Positions 35,710 through 44,403 of a stretch of DNA of 64,000 bases are shown here, piece by piece. Position numbers and translations under genes: made by a program. How positions within the stretch are numbered: the stretch's first letter is position 1; each line of letters opens with the position of its first letter. The stretch comes from Saccharococcus thermophilus (GTDB lineage: Bacteria > Bacillota > Bacilli > Bacillales > Anoxybacillaceae), in assembly GCF_011761475.1 (NCBI RefSeq), contig NZ_JAASRS010000001.1:1054001-1118000 (forward strand), read 5' to 3'. The notes beneath the pieces were generated by a model, which saw only the letters and a program-made list of their open reading frames with translations, was not told the origin of the DNA and did no database searches.

Positions 35710-37341
35710 ATGAAAATCTCCTCAAAATGGCTGAAAACCGCTGTCCCTGCATTTTTGTTATCGGCTATGATCACTTCGGGGAATGTGTTGGCGGCCGGAC
35801 AAGCTGGCGATGAAGGAAAACGGCTGAAAGCGGATGCGCATCAACATCGCTATATGGATGTGCAATTGTTAGGAATTAATGATTTTCACGGACAGCTTGA
35901 TGTTACAAGAAACGTTGGAGGGCGAGCAGTCGGGCGAGCGGATTATTTAGCTGCGTATTTGAAACAAAGGGAAAAGGAAAACGAAAGTACGCTTCTTGTG
36001 CACGCGGGAGATATGGTTGGGGCGAGTGCGCCTGTATCGGCTTTACTTCAAGACGAGCCGACAATAGAGTTTTTAAATAAACTAGGTTTTGATGTGGGGA
36101 CACTTGGAAACCACGAATTTGATGAAGGGGTCAACGAAATGCTTCGCCTCATTTATGGAGGAACACATCCAAAAACCGGCTATTTTCGCGGCGCGGACTT
36201 TCCATACGTATGCGCGAATGTAATTGATAAAAAGACAGGCAAACCGATTCTTCCGCCTTATGTTATTAAAAAAGTGAAAGGGGTGCCGATTGGCTTTATC
36301 GGAGTAACGTTGTCCGATACACCTAGCATTGTCACTCCAAGCGGTGTGGCGGGGGTTGCATTCACGGACGAAGCGGAAGCAATTAACAAAGCGGTGAAAC
36401 AATTAAAACGGCAAGGGGTACGTGCAATCGTTGTCCTCGCCCATAATCCAGGGGTTTCGAATAAAGATGGCTCCAACGCGAGTGGGGAGATTGTAGACAT
36501 CGCGAAAAAAGTGGATGATGAAGTCGACGTCATTTTCGCTGGCCATAATCATGCCTATTTAAACGCCTTGGTAGATGGCAAATTGCTTGTACAATCGTAT
36601 TCTTACGGAACTGCTTTTTCTGATGTGGATTTAACCATTGATCGGCGCACAAAAGACGTTGTTGCGAAAAAAGCGGAAATCGTGACTACCTACCAAGATA
36701 GCATCAAGCCCGATCCAGAGATTACGAAACTAATTAACAAGTATGAAGCAAAGGTGGCGCCGATTATTAACCAGGTCATCGGTACGGCAAAAACGACGAT
36801 TAGCGCTGAACAAAACGCAAACGGTGAATCGGCTTTAGGAAACTTGATTGCGGATGCGCAGCGGACAGCGATGAAAACCGACTTCGCCTTTATGAATCCA
36901 GGCGGCATTCGCGCCGATATTGAACAAGGGGAAGTGACATGGGGAGAGTTGTATAACGTGCAGCCATTTAGCAATCAGTTAGTAAAAATGACGCTCACGG
37001 GAGAACAAATCCGCAAACTGTTAAATCAACAATGGCAGTCGAATCAAACGCGCATGCTGCAAATTTCCGGCCTGACGTATACTTGGGATGCAAGCAAACC
37101 GATAGGAGACAAAGTCGTCGATATTTATTTGCCAAACGGCACGAAACTCGACCCAAATGCGGAATACACTGTTACAACAAACAGTTTCCTAGCTGATGGG
37201 GGAGATAACTTCTCGGTATTTACGGAAGGGAAAAACCGGGAAGTAGGACCTGTCGATTTGGATGCGCTCATCGATTATATTAAACAGCTTCCGCAGCCAT
37301 TTGATGCTCATATTGAAGGGCGCATTCAAAAGCTGCACTAA
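35710..37341 (+). CDS. secreted 5'-nucleotidase/2',3'-cyclic phosphodiesterase family protein
   Basis: A 543-residue exported metallophosphatase. The ATG at 35710 follows GGGAGG and opens a signal peptide (WLKTAVPAFLLSAMITSG...VLAAG). Metal ligands are in GINDFHGQLD, VHAGDMVGAS, TLGNHEFDEG, VLAHNP and AGHNHAYL. The C-terminal 5_nucleotid_C domain holds MNPGGIRADI and SFLADGGDNFSVF. It probably releases phosphate and nucleosides from nucleotides outside the cell. It is a single gene with its own terminator. Confidence 0.92.
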   Translation: MKISSKWLKTAVPAFLLSAMITSGNVLAAGQAGDEGKRLKADAHQHRYMDVQLLGINDFHGQLDVTRNVGGRAVGRADYLAAYLKQREKENESTLLVHAGDMVGASAPVSALLQDEPTIEFLNKLGFDVGTLGNHEFDEGVNEMLRLIYGGTHPKTGYFRGADFPYVCANVIDKKTGKPILPPYVIKKVKGVPIGFIGVTLSDTPSIVTPSGVAGVAFTDEAEAINKAVKQLKRQGVRAIVVLAHNPGVSNKDGSNASGEIVDIAKKVDDEVDVIFAGHNHAYLNALVDGKLLVQSYSYGTAFSDVDLTIDRRTKDVVAKKAEIVTTYQDSIKPDPEITKLINKYEAKVAPIINQVIGTAKTTISAEQNANGESALGNLIADAQRTAMKTDFAFMNPGGIRADIEQGEVTWGELYNVQPFSNQLVKMTLTGEQIRKLLNQQWQSNQTRMLQISGLTYTWDASKPIGDKVVDIYLPNGTKLDPNAEYTVTTNSFLADGGDNFSVFTEGKNREVGPVDLDALIDYIKQLPQPFDAHIEGRIQKLH

Positions 37342-37345
37342 AAAC

Positions 37346-37382
37346 AAAGCTGGTTCCAAAGCGCCGTTGGAACCAGCTTTTC
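37346..37382. terminator. bidirectional terminator
   Basis: AAAGCTGGTTCCAA, loop AGCGCCG, TTGGAACCAGCTTTT; it serves the 5'-nucleotidase gene and the convergent pepT. Confidence 0.88.
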
Positions 37383-37384
37383 TA

Positions 37385-38617
37385 TTACGCTTTTTGTTCA
37401 AACAGCTTGATAATTTCAATAATCACGTTTGTTGCTTTAATCATGTTGTCGACGGAAATGTATTCAAAGCGGCCGTGGAAGTTTTCGCCGCCGGTAAAAA
37501 TGTTTGGCGTCGGCAGTCCCATGTAGGAAAGTTGCGAACCGTCCGTGCCGCCGCGGATCGGCGAAATTTTCGGTTCAATATGTAAGTTTTTCATCGCTTC
37601 ATAGGCAATATCGACGATTTCGCGAACCGGCTCGATTTTTTCGCGCATGTTATAATATTGGTCTTTGATTTCGATCGCGATGCGCTCTTTTCCGTATGTT
37701 TCTTGCAGTTTTGCCGCGATTTCCTGCATTTTTGCTTTGCGAGCTTCAAATTGTTTGCGGTCAAAGTCGCGGATAATGTAATGAAGCATGGTTTCTTCGA
37801 CGTTTCCTTGGAAAGAAAGCAAATGATAAAATCCTTCGTAGCCTTCCGTATGTTCCGGCGCTTCGTTAGCAGGAAGCTGTCCATGAAATTCTATCGCGAT
37901 TTTCATCGAGTTAATCATTTTGCCTTTGGCCGTGCCTGGATGGACGTTTTTCCCTTTGATCGTGATTTTTGCTTCCGCTGCGTTAAAGCTTTCGTATTCC
38001 AATTCGCCGAGCGGACCGCCGTCGACCGTGTACGCAAATTTAGCGCCGAACTTAGCGACGTCAAACTTATGCGGGCCTCTGCCAATTTCTTCATCCGGCG
38101 TGAAGGCGACGCGCACTTTGCCGTGTTTAATTTCCGGATGCTGGATTAAGTAGGCCATCGCCGTCATAATTTCCGCGATTCCCGATTTATTGTCCGCGCC
38201 TAACAGCGTCGTACCGTCAGTGGTGATGAGCGTATGGCCTTTATAGTTGGCTAATTCCGGAAAATCTTTTGGCGACAGGACAATGTTTAACGATTTGTTC
38301 AAGACAATATCGCCGCCATCGTAATTTTCGACGATTTGCGGATGGACATTAGCCCCAGTGAACTCAGGAGCGGTATCCATATGGGCTAAAAAGCCGATCG
38401 TCGGCACGTCTTTGTCGGTATTTGCCGGAAGTGTTGCCATTATGTATCCGTTTTCATCTATCGTCACTTCTTCCATGCCGATTGCTTTTAATTCTTCCAC
38501 CAACATGTTTCCAAGCTCCAGCTGGCCAGGGGTGGAAGGGCAAGTGTCGCTGTTCGGGTCGGATTGCGTGTTGACTTTGACATATTTCGTAAAGCGTTCG
38601 ATGATTTCCTGTTTCAT
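37385..38617 (-). CDS. pepT: peptidase T (tripeptide aminopeptidase)
   Basis: A 410-residue M20 zinc aminopeptidase removing the N-terminal residue of tripeptides in the cytoplasm. Metal ligands are in [49 protein letters not shown] and [13 protein letters not shown]. The length equals that of B. subtilis PepT. The ATG follows AAGGAG on the minus strand. Confidence 0.95.
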   Translation of the reverse strand: MKQEIIERFTKYVKVNTQSDPNSDTCPSTPGQLELGNMLVEELKAIGMEEVTIDENGYIMATLPANTDKDVPTIGFLAHMDTAPEFTGANVHPQIVENYDGGDIVLNKSLNIVLSPKDFPELANYKGHTLITTDGTTLLGADNKSGIAEIMTAMAYLIQHPEIKHGKVRVAFTPDEEIGRGPHKFDVAKFGAKFAYTVDGGPLGELEYESFNAAEAKITIKGKNVHPGTAKGKMINSMKIAIEFHGQLPANEAPEHTEGYEGFYHLLSFQGNVEETMLHYIIRDFDRKQFEARKAKMQEIAAKLQETYGKERIAIEIKDQYYNMREKIEPVREIVDIAYEAMKNLHIEPKISPIRGGTDGSQLSYMGLPTPNIFTGGENFHGRFEYISVDNMIKATNVIIEIIKLFEQKA

Positions 38618-38894
38618 TTTGTCATCTCCTTACCATTTGCTATCTTTTGCCGTTTTTATTTTATCACAAAACGATTGCGCAAAGAAAAAACTTTGTTGCA
38701 TGCAAATTTGTTTTATAAGGGATGGCTTCCGCTGACGAAAAGGTTTTTACATACGTTTGATTTTTCCCGCTATCATTTTTTGCGCCCGCTTGTGATTTAC
38801 GTGTTATTTGCGCTTGGATTAAAAATCTTATGGCCCAGAGAAAAAAGGAATCGGTATGGAACATTTATTTGTATAAAATTAAATAAAGCACGGA

Positions 38895-38936
38895 CGGCTC
38901 CCTCTATATCCAAAAAAGGGAGCCGCACTATTTTTT
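38895..38936 (+). terminator. isolated terminator
   Basis: CGGCTCCCT pairs with AGGGAGCCG across a loop, then TTTTTT after a short spacer. The gene it once served is not visible. Confidence 0.6.
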
Positions 38937-38985
38937 AAAATGATGGAAAAAAGAGATCTTTTTGGGTGTATTCCTTTCGATTTTC

Positions 38986-39123
38986 TTATGGACGTTCCGG
39001 TTGTTCCTTTGCCAATACCAATAGTCTGTTATGTAGTTTTGAGAAAATAAGCAAAGCAACAATCGTTCCAATGAAGTTGCATAACTTATCCCACTGCGTA
39101 TCCCAAATATCGCCTTGTGTTCC
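38986..39123 (-). pseudogene. DUF2238 (YjdF-type) membrane protein, C-terminal remnant
   Basis: On the minus strand the frame reads GTQGDIWDTQWDKL, a hydrophobic helix, then SKLHNRLLVLAKEQ and a stop. GTQGD-x-WD-x-Q-D and the SxLHxR end are the conserved C-terminal segment of DUF2238 proteins. An in-frame TAA directly before the glycine and the loss of similarity there show a truncation; about 45 of roughly 200 residues remain. Confidence 0.7.
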
Positions 39124-39179
39124 TTAATAAAAGCAAATCCTCATCATCAATGGGTTGCCTCCCCGGCCCGTTGACTTAT

Positions 39180-39809
39180 TTAGTCCAGAATCATTTTTCC
39201 GAGCGGCCCTGTTTCATCGATCAGATCCTGAAGTTCATATACAGAAATTGGGAACATTGGCAGGCCATAAGGTCGGGGAGTGATTTCGTACATTTGGAAA
39301 TAAATCACAAGTGATTTATCAGCGATATAATAATCTTGGTCTGGGCGTATCACAGTAAAGTTACTGGTCAGGCTGATTTGGCGTTGCTGGATTTGCTGCT
39401 CAATTAACATTGAGATTTTTTTCACGTAATCGCTGTTGGGTTTGAATAACTCTTTTAGGGTGTAGGATTTACCTGTACGGGTATCAAAGGTCAATGATTT
39501 TGTGATGGTCAGGCCGTTCGCATGCATATAGATGTAGGTATAGTTATTTTGCGCCAGGCTTAGAATGCCTCTTTCGTTCGTTTTGATTTCATATATTCCG
39601 GTCATTTCCGTTTGGGCTGGATTCTCATAGTAGCCTTGCTGCTTGATGATGGAATGAAGTTGTTGGTAAATCACTTGATTTATGTGCTGTTGAATCCGGA
39701 TATCCGGGAGGCCGGTTACCTGAGGATAGTAAAGATGAACGGTTGGTGAGGTGACGTGAACAGGGAGGATTTGAACCGGCAATCGAAAGGGCTCAGCGAT
39801 CATGGGCAT
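39180..39809 (-). CDS. DUF3298 / RsiV-like domain protein
   Basis: A 209-residue protein. The N-terminal DUF4163-like part (HVTSPTVHLYYPQVTGLPD) and the DUF3298 C-terminal half (GKSYTLKELFKPNSDYVKKI, VIYFQMYEITPRPYG) are the pair found in RsiV and in PdaC N-terminal regions. There is no signal peptide or membrane helix, which is unusual because most relatives are anchored. The ATG follows AAAGGAATATG. No sigma-factor gene is next to it, so an anti-sigma role has no contextual support. Confidence 0.8.
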   Translation of the reverse strand: MPMIAEPFRLPVQILPVHVTSPTVHLYYPQVTGLPDIRIQQHINQVIYQQLHSIIKQQGYYENPAQTEMTGIYEIKTNERGILSLAQNNYTYIYMHANGLTITKSLTFDTRTGKSYTLKELFKPNSDYVKKISMLIEQQIQQRQISLTSNFTVIRPDQDYYIADKSLVIYFQMYEITPRPYGLPMFPISVYELQDLIDETGPLGKMILD

Positions 39810-40080
39810 GGGACATATTCCTTTCCTGTTAGGTTATCATCATTATCTTATTCAGAATCCCATTTAAAGAATGACTAACCATCGCATTTTTGGATGCAAA
39901 CGCTCAGGTCCCGATCGCATAGCTGATGTCCGGTATGGTGAACAATGACAGGCACTGTTCGCCTTCAGAAACGAGCTTTAGTTAAAAGCCAGCTTCATTC
40001 TGTGGCATGAAAAATAGTAGACAGAATCTATATGAAAATTGTATACTGAATGTAAAATCACATATCAAAAATATACGATT
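39810..40080. other. upstream region of the FMN riboswitch
   Basis: No gene seen. A weak promoter candidate (TTGTAT 40039-40044, 18 bases, TATCAA 40063-40068) lies just before the riboswitch. Confidence 0.4.
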
Positions 40081-40208
40081 CATCTTCGGGGCAGGGTGAA
40101 ATTCCCGACCGGCGGTGATGAAGCCCATGCGCTTCTCAGCCCGCGAGCCGCAAGGCAGGATCCGGTGCGAGTCCGGAGCCGACAGTATAGTCTGGATGGG
40201 AGAAGATG
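40081..40208 (+). promoter_or_regulatory. FMN riboswitch (RFN element)
   Basis: All conserved blocks are present in order: CATCTTCGGGGCAGGGTGAA, ATTCCCGACCGGCGGT, AGCCCGCGAGC, GGATCCGGTG, GTCCGGAGCCGACAGTATAG, and TCTGGATGGGAGAAGATG. The outer stem pairs CATCTTC with GAAGATG. It precedes ribU. FMN binding is expected to favour the terminator at 40270-40299 and switch off riboflavin uptake. Confidence 0.97.
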
Positions 40209-40269
40209 AAGGTTTGCCGGCGTTCGAATGTTGCGCGCTCGAACGTCTATTTGAGCATGACCTTTTTCT

Positions 40270-40299
40270 CCCTTAAGTGTGAACACTTAAGGGTTTTTT
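40270..40299 (+). terminator. riboswitch-controlled terminator
   Basis: CCCTTAAGTGT, loop GA, ACACTTAAGGG followed by TTTTTT, between the FMN aptamer and ribU. Confidence 0.92.
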
Positions 40300-40366
40300 A
40301 TTGGACGCTCAAGACGGCAGCCTTCTTCTTGTGAGGATGGATCACGAGAAGGAGAGGAGAATCGAC

Positions 40367-40948
40367 ATGAGAAAAATGAATGTCCGCGTGCTTGTCTTGA
40401 TTGGAGTATTTAGTGCCATCTCGTATTTGTTGATGCTGTTAAACTTTCCGCTTCCGCCATTTCCAAATTTTCTATTGGTGGATTTCAGCGACGTTCCGGC
40501 ATTGATCGCCGCGCTTCTGTACGGGCCGCTGGCGGGAGTGTTCGTGGAATTGCTAAAAAATGTGCTGAATTATTTCATGGTCGGCAGTCCTACCGGCGTT
40601 CCGGTTGGGCATATCGCCAACTTTATGGCTGGGATTACATTTATTTTGCCGACATATTACGTATATCATAAAACAAAATCGAAAAAAGGCATGCTGGCTG
40701 GGTTAGCCACTGGCACCGCCGTTATGGCGTTGATGATGAGCGTATTGAACTACTATGTGTTTCTGCCAGCGTATACGATCTTTCTAGGCGCTCCGGCGAT
40801 GAGCGCGCCGGAAACAAAAGCGCTCGTCGTTTCCGCCATTCTTCCGTTTAATGCGGTAAAAGGCGTCATGATTACCATTGTCTTTATGCTTTTGTTTGCC
40901 CGGCTCAGCCCATGGCTGCAAAAGCAAACAGCGTCCAATCATGTTTAG
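40367..40948 (+). CDS. ribU: riboflavin ECF transporter substrate-binding subunit RibU
   Basis: A 193-residue integral membrane protein with about six helices. It binds riboflavin with high affinity and works with the shared EcfA-EcfA'-EcfT module encoded elsewhere. The ATG at 40367 follows GGAGAGGAG. Typical segments are FPLPPFPNFLLVDFSDVPAL and GPLAGVFVELLKNVLNYF. The FMN riboswitch directly upstream supports the assignment. Confidence 0.95.
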   Translation: MRKMNVRVLVLIGVFSAISYLLMLLNFPLPPFPNFLLVDFSDVPALIAALLYGPLAGVFVELLKNVLNYFMVGSPTGVPVGHIANFMAGITFILPTYYVYHKTKSKKGMLAGLATGTAVMALMMSVLNYYVFLPAYTIFLGAPAMSAPETKALVVSAILPFNAVKGVMITIVFMLLFARLSPWLQKQTASNHV

Positions 40949-40955
40949 TCATAAC

Positions 40956-40997
40956 AAAACGAGGACCCTTCCCGAGCGAAGCGGTCCTCGTTTTTTA
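40956..40997. terminator. bidirectional terminator
   Basis: AAAACGAGGACC pairs with GGTCCTCGTTTT, with T runs; shared by ribU and the convergent YuiH-like gene. Confidence 0.88.
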
Positions 40998-41000
40998 TTG

Positions 41001-41573
41001 TTATCGATCGGCAAACCGTTCTTCTTTAAATGGATTGGAGTTCATCGAATAGCCGCGCTGTTCCCAATATCCCGGCTCGTCTTTTTTCATAAACCGGATC
41101 TCGGATGCCCATTTCGCCCCTTTCCATAAAGCGGAGCGGATAGCCATGTTTTGGGGAATATCTTGCCAGTCACGATGTTTATCTTTCCAGCGGTACACAA
41201 ACAAAGCGTCATCACCCATGGGCACCTCGAGCGGCAAGTTGGCCGAATAACCGAAGCGGTCTTGGTTCAAATAGTCGTAAATTTTCACGTATTTCACATC
41301 CGAATCGAGCTCGACAAAGCGCAAAAACTCGCGAAAGGCGATTCCTTCAAACGTCGTATCAAACTTCGACCACGTCGTCACGCAATGCATATCGATCGTC
41401 GATATCGTTTTTGGCAGCTTCATTACTTGCTGATAGGATAGGGAGACTTCTTCTTTTACATCCCCAAATAAACGGAAATCCCATGTTGATTCATCAAATG
41501 GATAGACATCCCCCTCATGGAGAATCGGCCATTTTTCCGTTTCAAATTGGCCTGGCGGCAATTGTTTAGCCAT
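41001..41573 (-). CDS. yuiH: sulfite oxidase-like molybdopterin protein (YuiH type)
   Basis: A 190-residue protein with the Oxidored_molyb fold. The ATG at 41573 follows AAAGGG on the minus strand. The molybdenum-ligating cysteine is in TIDMHCVTTWSKFD, and GDDALFVYRWKDKHRDW and MKKDEPGYWEQRGY are typical of short stand-alone members such as YuiH. The substrate is unknown. There is no export signal. The cell also needs molybdopterin cofactor for the coxL product. Confidence 0.88.
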   Translation of the reverse strand: MAKQLPPGQFETEKWPILHEGDVYPFDESTWDFRLFGDVKEEVSLSYQQVMKLPKTISTIDMHCVTTWSKFDTTFEGIAFREFLRFVELDSDVKYVKIYDYLNQDRFGYSANLPLEVPMGDDALFVYRWKDKHRDWQDIPQNMAIRSALWKGAKWASEIRFMKKDEPGYWEQRGYSMNSNPFKEERFADR

Positions 41574-41709
41574 GGGTGTGCACCCTTTCTTGTATTGTTT
41601 ATATAAAATGATACGGCGAGAAAGCGGTGTATGCAACTAATCGGCAGGAAATAATAGGATAGACATAGAATAGACTAATAATAAGTTTTATGCTAGGGGG
41701 GATGTAAAA

Positions 41710-41901
41710 ATGGCACAAGAAACATCTTTTGTTACATTGTTAACTTCTATCATTCCCATTGTCTTTAACGTTATTATAGTGGCACTATTCGTTTTCTTTG
41801 TAAGAAGTGTCATTATCCGCAATCGATCATTGCAGCGCATCGAACAAAAGCTAGACCAAATCGCAAATGCGCTTCAAAAAGAAACGATTTCGAGAAAGTA
41901 A
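41710..41901 (+). CDS. small membrane protein with coiled coil (DUF4083-like)
   Basis: A 63-residue protein with one membrane helix (TSIIPIVFNVIIVALFVFF) and a charged heptad tail (LQRIEQKLDQIANALQKE). The RIEQKLDxI pattern is characteristic of DUF4083 peptides of Bacillaceae. The ATG follows AGGGGGGATG. The function is unknown. The next gene starts 11 bases after its stop. Confidence 0.65.
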   Translation: MAQETSFVTLLTSIIPIVFNVIIVALFVFFVRSVIIRNRSLQRIEQKLDQIANALQKETISRK

Positions 41902-41912
41902 GGGGGATAGGG

Positions 41913-42347
41913 GTGGACATTCACGTCCATAGAGATTTATCCAAAGCAAATTGGCAAGAGATGAAAGAGGTGTATGAATCCGTCGGCTGGACGAAACATA
42001 CGGAAGAAGTCATCCAGCAGGTATTTGAAGCAAGCAATGTTATTACACTTGTCTTTTGTGATGGCCGCATCGTCGGATTCGGCCGTGCGCTTTCCGACGG
42101 GGTGTTTAATGCGGCGATTTACGATGTGGTTGTTCATCGTGATTTTCAAGGGCATGGCATCGGAAAAGCAATCGTCGAAGATTTGCTTGATCAGCTGCAG
42201 CATATTTCCTGCGTTCATTTGATTGCTACTGTGGGAAACGAGCCATTTTACCAGCAGGCAGGGTTTAAAAAGGTAAAAACAGCGATGGGTCGGTATCGCA
42301 GCCGCGATTTAGCACAGGAATATTTGGAGGGGGATGGAAAAAGATGA
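41913..42347 (+). CDS. GNAT acetyltransferase
   Basis: A 144-residue GNAT enzyme with a GTG start behind AAGGGGGATAGG. The acetyl-CoA pyrophosphate loop is VVHRDFQGHGIGKAIVEDLL, and the C-terminal strand NEPFYQQAGFKKV is typical. The substrate is unknown. It overlaps the following acetyltransferase gene by four bases, so the two are probably a unit. Confidence 0.85.
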   Translation: MDIHVHRDLSKANWQEMKEVYESVGWTKHTEEVIQQVFEASNVITLVFCDGRIVGFGRALSDGVFNAAIYDVVVHRDFQGHGIGKAIVEDLLDQLQHISCVHLIATVGNEPFYQQAGFKKVKTAMGRYRSRDLAQEYLEGDGKR

Positions 42348-42836
42348 ACGTAAGGCATGCGACGGTAGACGATGCGGAAGAATTGGCGCATCTTATCTTG
42401 CAAGTTGAAAAAGAATCGGACTTTTTGCTGTTTGAGGCAGGAGAACGAATGCTCACCCCGGAGCAGCAGCGAAGCCAAATTGAAGCGATGCAGAATGAGG
42501 AAAACTCCACGATACTGGTAGCAGAGGCCGACGGGAAGCTAGTTGGGTATTTAGTTGCAAGGGGCGGGCGCGCGAAACGAAATAAACATACGGTATATAT
42601 CGTCATTGGCGTGCTGGCTTCGTACAGAGGAAAAGGAATCGGCACGATGCTGTTTACCGAAGCGATGGGCGCGGACGAAAGGCATTCATCGGTTGGAATT
42701 AACGGTAGTCACTGACAATCAGCGCGCGGTATCGTTGTATCGCAAAATGGGGTTTGAACAGGAAGGAATCAAACGGCATTCTCTTTTGATAGACGGAAAA
42801 TATGTTGATGAATATTACATGGCAAAATTGTTGTAA
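42344..42836 (+). pseudogene. GNAT acetyltransferase broken by a frameshift
   Basis: The first frame reads MNVRHATVDDAEELAHL through the CoA loop (LASYRGKGIGTMLFTEAM) and stops at 42715. The rest continues in another frame as WARTKGIHRLELTVVTDN, QRAVSLYRKMGFEQEGIKR, and ends VDEYYMAKLL at 42836. The junction is near 42670, where a few bases appear lost between the codons for EAM and WAR. Together the parts make a normal ~165-residue RimI-like enzyme. It is a pseudogene unless the base calls are wrong. Confidence 0.85.
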
Positions 42837-42851
42837 TTCGGAGGAAACAAG

Positions 42852-43349
42852 ATGGAACGCGTTCATTTTTTAGAGCAAAGCCGGTTTCACGAACAAGCGG
42901 AAAAGATGTTTTTGGAACAGAAGGAAAAAATTTTGCGCCTGCTGCCGGAAGCGGACGTTCAGCATGTTGGAAGCACGGCGATTCCCAATAGCATCACCAA
43001 AGGAGACCTTGATATTCAAGTGCGGGTTCCTGCGGAACTGTTTACCGCTGCTGTTGAGAAGCTATCGACCTTATATGCGATCAACGAAGGAAGCGTGCAA
43101 ACGGACTATTTCCGCGCGTTTCAAGATGATACGGCCGTCCCGTCATTAGGCGTCCAATTAACCGTCATCGGTTCTGAATTGGACATCTTTTGGAAATTTC
43201 GCGACGTGCTGCTGGCGAATGATGCGTACAGGGCCGAATATGACGAATTGAAAAAGGCATACGAAGGCAAAAGCATGGAAGCGTATCGGGAAGCGAAACA
43301 GCGATTTTTTGCGCGCCTGATGGAAACACCGGAGTTTCAGCGGTTGTAA
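42852..43349 (+). CDS. GrpB/UPF0157 nucleotidyltransferase-fold protein
   Basis: A 165-residue intact member of the GrpB family, recognised from VQHVGSTAIPNSITKGDLDIQV and DIFWKFRDVLLANDAYRAEY. The fold is that of a small nucleotidyltransferase; the function is unknown. The ATG follows CGGAGGAAAC. It is the only intact gene in a stretch of broken ones. Confidence 0.88.
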   Translation: MERVHFLEQSRFHEQAEKMFLEQKEKILRLLPEADVQHVGSTAIPNSITKGDLDIQVRVPAELFTAAVEKLSTLYAINEGSVQTDYFRAFQDDTAVPSLGVQLTVIGSELDIFWKFRDVLLANDAYRAEYDELKKAYEGKSMEAYREAKQRFFARLMETPEFQRL

Positions 43350-43361
43350 GGAGAGGATATT

Positions 43362-43632
43362 ATGAAAAAGTGGCAAGTGATAAAAAGCGAATATATTTAT
43401 CAAACACCATTTGGGAATTTGCGAAGTGATAAAGTGGTCCTTCCTAATGGTCACATCATTGAAAATTATTATGTCAATGAGTTTCCTGATTGGGTAAATA
43501 TGGTGGCTGTCTGTCACCAAAAATAATGAAATCATATTGGTGAAGCAGTATAGACATGGAGGGAAGGACTTTTTCATTAAGGTTCCTGCAGGGAAAGTAG
43601 ATGATTCCATTTTAAAAAACGATTATTTACAA
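43362..43632 (+). pseudogene. NUDIX hydrolase N-terminal remnant
   Basis: The frame begins MKKWQVIKSEYIYQTPFG behind AAGGAGAGG and reads to YVNEFPDWVNMVAV, where it shifts; it continues as TKNNEIILVKQYRHGG and KVPAGKVDDS. The G(K/R)...EVPAGxVD pattern marks NUDIX hydrolases, but the NUDIX box itself (GX5EX7REUXEEXGU) is missing because the gene is cut off near 43620. Confidence 0.75.
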
Positions 43633-43764
43633 TAGTAAAACGGAAACAGCGATTATGCATTTAATCAGCGAGCGGTTAAGGTATATAAAAAATTGGATTT
43701 ATTAAAAAACATTCATTTTACAACGATAATGGGATCGAATTCATCACGATGACAAAAAATGTCT
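43633..43764 (+). pseudogene. GNAT acetyltransferase C-terminal remnant
   Basis: GNSDYAFNQRAVKVYKK then, after a one-base shift, GFIKKHSFYNDNGIEFITM and TKNV with TAA. This is the conserved NxRAxxxYxKxGF end of a GNAT enzyme fused directly to the NUDIX remnant, so a deletion joined two genes. Confidence 0.7.
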
Positions 43765-43827
43765 AATACGAGAACAAGGTGCATTGGTTTCAAATGCTTT
43801 TTTATTTAGCATGTCTGAAGGATTAGA

Positions 43828-44279
43828 ATGGAAGAAATGAAGCTATTTGTTAAAATCGCTCTGCATCGAATGTATGACCATTATCTTCCTAAATTGCTCT
43901 GTTCGATTCAGGCATTGAATATGGAACAATTATGGGAATGCAATGCACCAGGTTTAAACTCTGTTGGCGGTATCGTTCTGCATATTTGTGAACACATAAA
44001 AAGGAATACGCTCAGCTATCTGCAGCGTAACATCAAGTTTGATGAAGGAATTGAAGAATATTTTCCTCAGTTAGATTTCACACCGGATATGCTGTCCATC
44101 ATCGTTCAGGAAACTTTTGATAAATGGAAACATCAGATTGCGAATATGATCAGCGAGAACAATTACATAGACATCGATTACATAGCCTCTTTCATTTGGT
44201 GGAACATACGAGCTGCCATTTAGGACAAATTGTTGATAGAGCGAAGAGAATGACGGGAACTTCATTTCAGTTTTGCTAA
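43828..44279 (+). pseudogene. DinB family protein with a C-terminal frameshift
   Basis: MEEMKLFVKIALHRMYDHYL to NNYIDIDY reads in one frame and stops at 44223. The rest (HSLFHLVEHTSCHLGQIVD and RAKRMTGTSFQFC) reads in a second frame to TAA at 44277-44279. The shift lies near 44180. The HICEH segment and HTSCHLGQIVDRAK hold the metal-binding histidines of the DinB/YfiT four-helix fold, so the break separates the metal ligands. Confidence 0.8.
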
Positions 44280-44361
44280 AACGGATTAAATGAAAAAACG
44301 TTACGGTTGATTATCGAAAGCGAAAAGTTCTGATTGGTGCTTTTTTGTTATAAGATGTGCA

Positions 44362-44389
44362 TAGGCGGCAAGAAGTTTCTTGCCGCCTA
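44362..44389. other. perfect hairpin downstream of the phosphorylase gene
   Basis: TAGGCGGCAAG (44362-44372) and CTTGCCGCCTA (44379-44389) pair perfectly around a six-base loop. There is no adjacent T run on either strand, so it is not a standard terminator, although its position suggests an mRNA 3' end. Confidence 0.5.
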
Positions 44390-44403
44390 CGATCTTTGAA
44401 CTC

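Larger units (their letters stand above)
38618..39179. other. intergenic region with a terminator and gene relics
   Basis: About 560 bases with no intact gene. It contains a terminator (38895-38936) and a C-terminal relic of a DUF2238 membrane protein (38986-39123). Sequence between pepT and the terminator codes in no clear frame. Confidence 0.55.
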
